Part shown: in pieces, positions 14,833-17,905 of the stretch
How positions within the stretch are numbered: position 1 is the first letter of the stretch
Layout of the letters: every line of letters begins with the position of its first letter
NCBI GenBank assembly: GCA_001701065.1
Contig: DAAL01000140.1
Span: 1 to 17,905, forward strand
Direction of reading: 5' to 3'
Source of the DNA: Bacteroidales bacterium GP4
Lineage (GTDB): Bacteria; Bacteroidota; Bacteroidia; Bacteroidales; Muribaculaceae
DNA: 17,905 nt
Program-made: the position numbers and the translations under genes
Notes under the pieces: model-generated
What the model saw: the letters and a program-made list of their open reading frames with translations, nothing else
What the model was told of the DNA's origin: nothing
The model's database searches: none

Positions 14833-15261
14833 CTAAAAATCATCCTCCATCATATCGTAGTCGTCCTGCTCGTCATGGAAATCATCAAACGATTGATTAT
14901 AACTTCCAGAATTCCAATCATTATGGGAACTATGACGACCGCTGATATGATAATCACTGTCATAGTCTCTGTGATACAGACTTGAATGATTCTTGCCGTT
15001 ATTATTGCGCATGAATATATCCAAATCATCAAGTTCCTCAGAATTGTCGGAATCACCGAGTAAATTATCACCTATAGGTGTGACCGCATCATCAATAGGT
15101 GCAATGTCTTCATCGTGATTGTCATTCAGATGTTTTCCATCTCTGTCAATCGAAGCCCATAAGTCCTCTATGTGCGCATCATGCTTTGTTGCTGACTTCC
15201 TGAACTTGCCAAACAGCCAGCGAAACAAGAAAAACTCACCGATGTAATTCCAAAATGACAT
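14833..15261 (-). CDS. Small highly acidic protein coupled to the res gene, unknown function
   Basis: This 142-residue protein is one I do not recognise. It opens with an aromatic, amphipathic segment (MSFWNYIGEFFLFRWLFGKF, residues 1-20) with basic residues after it. The rest is strongly acidic and polar, rich in Asp, Asn, His and Ser, ending DEQDDYDMMEDDF; it is probably largely disordered. Its ATG directly follows the res TAA with no gap (TAAATG), so translation is probably coupled and the two products may act in one complex. Possible roles, all inference, are a Res-binding inhibitor or DNA mimic, a chaperone or tether, or an accessory subunit. The His/Asp-rich tail could bind metal. Confidence 0.65.
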   Translation of the reverse strand: MSFWNYIGEFFLFRWLFGKFRKSATKHDAHIEDLWASIDRDGKHLNDNHDEDIAPIDDAVTPIGDNLLGDSDNSEELDDLDIFMRNNNGKNHSSLYHRDYDSDYHISGRHSSHNDWNSGSYNQSFDDFHDEQDDYDMMEDDF

Positions 15262-17905
15262 TTATTTGAGTTTTGCTTGTTTAAGGATATAGTTGAACGA
15301 ATAAGCACGATCAACAAGGGTGTGTGGTATTATGACGTATCGCCAAGGTTTGCCTCCATTCTGAGCCGTAAACTCGGAGGCGCGACGACAGAACTCGCGG
15401 GCGGCTTCAGCCTTGGCTTGCACGTCGGGGTCGTTGACATCTTTCTCGGCTTTGGTTTCGCACATATAGATAGCGTCTGCAGTTTCCACAATGAAGTCTG
15501 GCTCATATTTCTTTGCGCCGCTCGACCAGTAGATATTGAACTGATTGGGCACAGGGCGAATCCATTTAAGCACCTCGTCGTTGGTTTCGAGAATGAATGA
15601 AAAATCCAGCTCGGTAGAACTGTCGAAACGATATTTGGTGTAATAAGATTTTTTGAAGCCTACATATACAAACTTAACAACGGTTGATTTCTGAGTCGGT
15701 ACAGGCTCATGAAAATCTAATGTACCCCAATTGTTGACAATAATTTGTTGATCGAGGATTTTGGAGAAAGGAAGAACCTTATTGATTTTGAACTCTCCCG
15801 GAATAATGCGGTAGTGCTCTTTCATCTGCTTATAAATGTTTTCTGCAAGACTTTGTTTGAAAGCGTGAACACGTTCATTCAAATCATCATCTGAGATGCC
15901 TGGAGCATTGTTGCGGATAGCATTGACAGCTTGACCGACAAGTTTATAAAGCAGGTCTGAAACCTCGTCATAATCCACATCGTCAAAGTCGATAAGCGAA
16001 GTAATAAGCTGTTCAACAGCAGGTCGTTTTGAGCTACCTGATTTACCTGCGATAACCTCGAAGTCTGAGGAGTCATGCAGACCTTGACGGATAATCTCGC
16101 GATGCAGTTCATCAAGATTGTAGCCTTTGGAAGTATCAAGATCGAAATCTTCAAAGATTGCTTTGACATTCTGCTGCTCAACCACGATTCGCGGTATCTC
16201 GATAACATTTTTCTTGTAATCCTCGACAACAATGTTGATTACTTCATCAACTTGCGCAATCTGTTCGGCGGCATCCTGCTCGGCGAAAAGGCTGCCTTTG
16301 ACACTTTCTTTAATTGTAGCAATGGCTTTTTCGCGGAGTTTTTCCTTTATATCTTTCTTTTGGAGGTCGCCATAAGAAGCAACGCCTTCGGCAGCAATGT
16401 TTGAAATAGCAGACTCTACGGCTTTACCGACTTGGGTAACATACTGTTTAGCCTTGTTGCTGATCTCCCCTTTGACCTTTTCAATCTGCTTCTGAATCTT
16501 CTGCTCGGTTGATGTCGGAGTGGTTTCCACCCGACCGCCTTGGTCCCTTTCGTCGCTATCTTCAAGCTCGATAAAAGAGACTCGTTTGAGAAGCGAATTG
16601 CCCTTGTTGGCTTCGTCGATAACTTTTTGGAAATTATCATGTGCGATAACAGTAAGCGTGTCAACGTCCTTATTGCCGGTGCGTTGTCCGCCGTAAGGCA
16701 AACGCAAGCCACGTCCGATAGTCTGCTCGATAAGTATAGCCGCATTTGAAGCGCGGAGGGGAATAATCGTATAAAGATTGTTCACGTCCCAGCCCTCTTT
16801 GAGCATATTGACGTGTACGACAATTTCTATTTCGTTGTCGGGCGATTCGAGAGCGACAAATTGACGTTCGATGTCTTCATCCTTTTTCGAGCTGCTGTCA
16901 ATGCGTAACACCTTACCCTTGTATGCTCCGTGATAAATGCGGTCGCTTTGCAGTAACTCCTCGACTGACTTGGCGTGGTTAATATCACGACAAGCCACGA
17001 GAATAAATGGTTTGACAACAGGCAGCCCATTCTGCTTGGCATACATCTCTATGGCGAGCTTTGTTCGCTCATGACAGGTAATTCCGTCTTCAAGCTTGAT
17101 AATTTCTACCTCGTCCGGAGTGTAATTGTCTTTGTTGAAATTGCGAGCCTTGGCGATTGCAGGATTTTTGACGTAAAGACCATCATCGAGTGCTTCGGCA
17201 AGGTTGTATTCAAACACAATATTCTTAAATGCTTTCCCCTTTTCATCGAAGGGTGTAGCCGTCATTTCAAAACCAAGTATCGGACGAAGTTCATTTATGG
17301 CTTTTTTAGAGGCATCGCCGTGGTAGCGGTGTGCCTCGTCCATAAGAATAACGAGGTCCGGGAGTGAAGCAAGGTAGTCGAAATACGATTGGCCGAGATA
17401 TTCGGATAGACGACGCATACGGGGCAGCCCTTTTGTGTTCTCCTTATTATCTTTGTTGAACTTAGAGATATTGAATATATTGATTTCAATATCAGAGAAC
17501 AGACTGCCGGTGCGCTCATTGTAGTTCTCCCCGGTAACGATTCTCGGCGGTTTGCCGACAAATTCGCTTATACCCTTGAAAACATATTTTGAATAGGATT
17601 CGTCGCCGAAATCCTTTATCAACTTCTCGTAGAGCGTAAGATTAGGAGCGAGAACAAAGAAGTGCTTAATGCCTTTTTTGAGATACAGGTATGCGATTAT
17701 TGCACCCATCAGTCGAGTTTTTCCAATGCCGGTGGCAATGGAAAAAGCGAGCGAGGGGAAGTCGCGGTCAAATCCCTTGACCGTCAGGACGATGGACTTC
17801 ATCTTTGCAAGCTCGACAGTGATAAACATTTCGAGCATGTCCGGGTCTGTCGGCGGTTTCTTCAAGGAAAGCTTATCCGTTATTCTTGCCGTCAGTTCAA
17901 GTGCT
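15262..17905 (-). CDS. Type III restriction Res-like DEAH helicase-endonuclease, 5' end beyond right edge
   Basis: The frame is open through the right edge (ALELTARITDKLSLKKPP...), so the apparent start near 17865, a TTG, is not the true start and the N-terminus is missing. Counting from 17865 there are 867 residues. Motif I is ATGIGKTR (44-51), motif II DEAH (176-179), motif III TATP (202-205) and motif VI QTIGRGLRLP (381-390). A C-terminal PD-(D/E)xK nuclease signature follows: EPDFIV (788-793), then YMCETK, giving D790, E803 and K805. Between helicase and nuclease, residues about 440-560 are rich in charged, possibly coiled helices. This is the architecture of Res subunits of type III restriction systems, which translocate or slide and cut DNA with a Mod methyltransferase. 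A mod gene would be expected upstream, outside the window. Without it, a stand-alone helicase-nuclease defence gene cannot be excluded. Confidence 0.88.
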   Translation of the reverse strand, partial: ALELTARITDKLSLKKPPTDPDMLEMFITVELAKMKSIVLTVKGFDRDFPSLAFSIATGIGKTRLMGAIIAYLYLKKGIKHFFVLAPNLTLYEKLIKDFGDESYSKYVFKGISEFVGKPPRIVTGENYNERTGSLFSDIEINIFNISKFNKDNKENTKGLPRMRRLSEYLGQSYFDYLASLPDLVILMDEAHRYHGDASKKAINELRPILGFEMTATPFDEKGKAFKNIVFEYNLAEALDDGLYVKNPAIAKARNFNKDNYTPDEVEIIKLEDGITCHERTKLAIEMYAKQNGLPVVKPFILVACRDINHAKSVEELLQSDRIYHGAYKGKVLRIDSSSKKDEDIERQFVALESPDNEIEIVVHVNMLKEGWDVNNLYTIIPLRASNAAILIEQTIGRGLRLPYGGQRTGNKDVDTLTVIAHDNFQKVIDEANKGNSLLKRVSFIELEDSDERDQGGRVETTPTSTEQKIQKQIEKVKGEISNKAKQYVTQVGKAVESAISNIAAEGVASYGDLQKKDIKEKLREKAIATIKESVKGSLFAEQDAAEQIAQVDEVINIVVEDYKKNVIEIPRIVVEQQNVKAIFEDFDLDTSKGYNLDELHREIIRQGLHDSSDFEVIAGKSGSSKRPAVEQLITSLIDFDDVDYDEVSDLLYKLVGQAVNAIRNNAPGISDDDLNERVHAFKQSLAENIYKQMKEHYRIIPGEFKINKVLPFSKILDQQIIVNNWGTLDFHEPVPTQKSTVVKFVYVGFKKSYYTKYRFDSSTELDFSFILETNDEVLKWIRPVPNQFNIYWSSGAKKYEPDFIVETADAIYMCETKAEKDVNDPDVQAKAEAAREFCRRASEFTAQNGGKPWRYVIIPHTLVDRAYSFNYILKQAKLK

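Noticed and set aside
17860..17865. TTG at 17865 as the res start
   Set aside because: The frame is open to the window edge with protein-like sequence, so the gene is cut rather than starting here.

Overview
The window looks like a Bacteroidales chromosome, and the Muribaculaceae/Prevotellaceae side of the order is my best guess. Several start regions carry the Bacteroidetes -7 box TAnnTTTG. Shine-Dalgarno sites are not evident. There is a BspA-type leucine-rich-repeat surface protein with a C-terminal tail like a type IX secretion signal, a Bacteroides-style tyrosine recombinase, and a flavodiiron protein. The species call is inference.

Bases 1 to about 7400 are ordinary core genome: the N-terminal part of a polyprenyl-phosphate sugar transferase (minus, cut by the left edge), a TsaC/Sua5 threonylcarbamoyl-AMP synthase (minus), uvrA (plus, divergent from tsaC), a long-chain acyl-CoA synthetase (minus) and an FprA-type flavodiiron protein (minus). 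A 14-bp perfect inverted repeat followed by six T fills the gap between the last two genes and ends at the start codon of the synthetase.

Bases 7400 to 9600 are a transition zone. A decayed fragment of the C-terminus of an AlbA_2/RecG-like protein carries three 12-bp repeats. It is followed by a roughly 215-bp element built of nested palindromes, then a 14-repeat LRR gene behind a roughly 250-nt leader with extensive self-complementarity.

Bases 9850 to 17905 look like an integrated accessory island. A tyrosine recombinase (plus) ends in a good intrinsic terminator. About 800 bp follow that are densely structured but hold no convincing gene: two inverted repeats, an 8-bp-based tandem array and a 26-bp perfect palindrome. 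A leftward gene set comes next. In transcription order it is a type III restriction Res-like helicase-nuclease (5' end beyond the right edge), a translationally coupled highly acidic small protein, a deleted remnant of an AlbA_2 gene, a HEPN (Apea-like) protein, and a longer AlbA_2/HATPase_c_4/Fic-like-C protein interrupted by one in-frame TAA and containing seven 11-bp repeats.

The most interesting reading is a defence cassette in which a HEPN putative ribonuclease sits between two copies of the promoter and N-terminus of an AlbA_2 regulator, next to a restriction enzyme. The full-length AlbA_2 gene shows two possible on/off features, a single stop codon and a repeat array whose unit is not a multiple of three. 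That these genes act together is inference from order and strand only.
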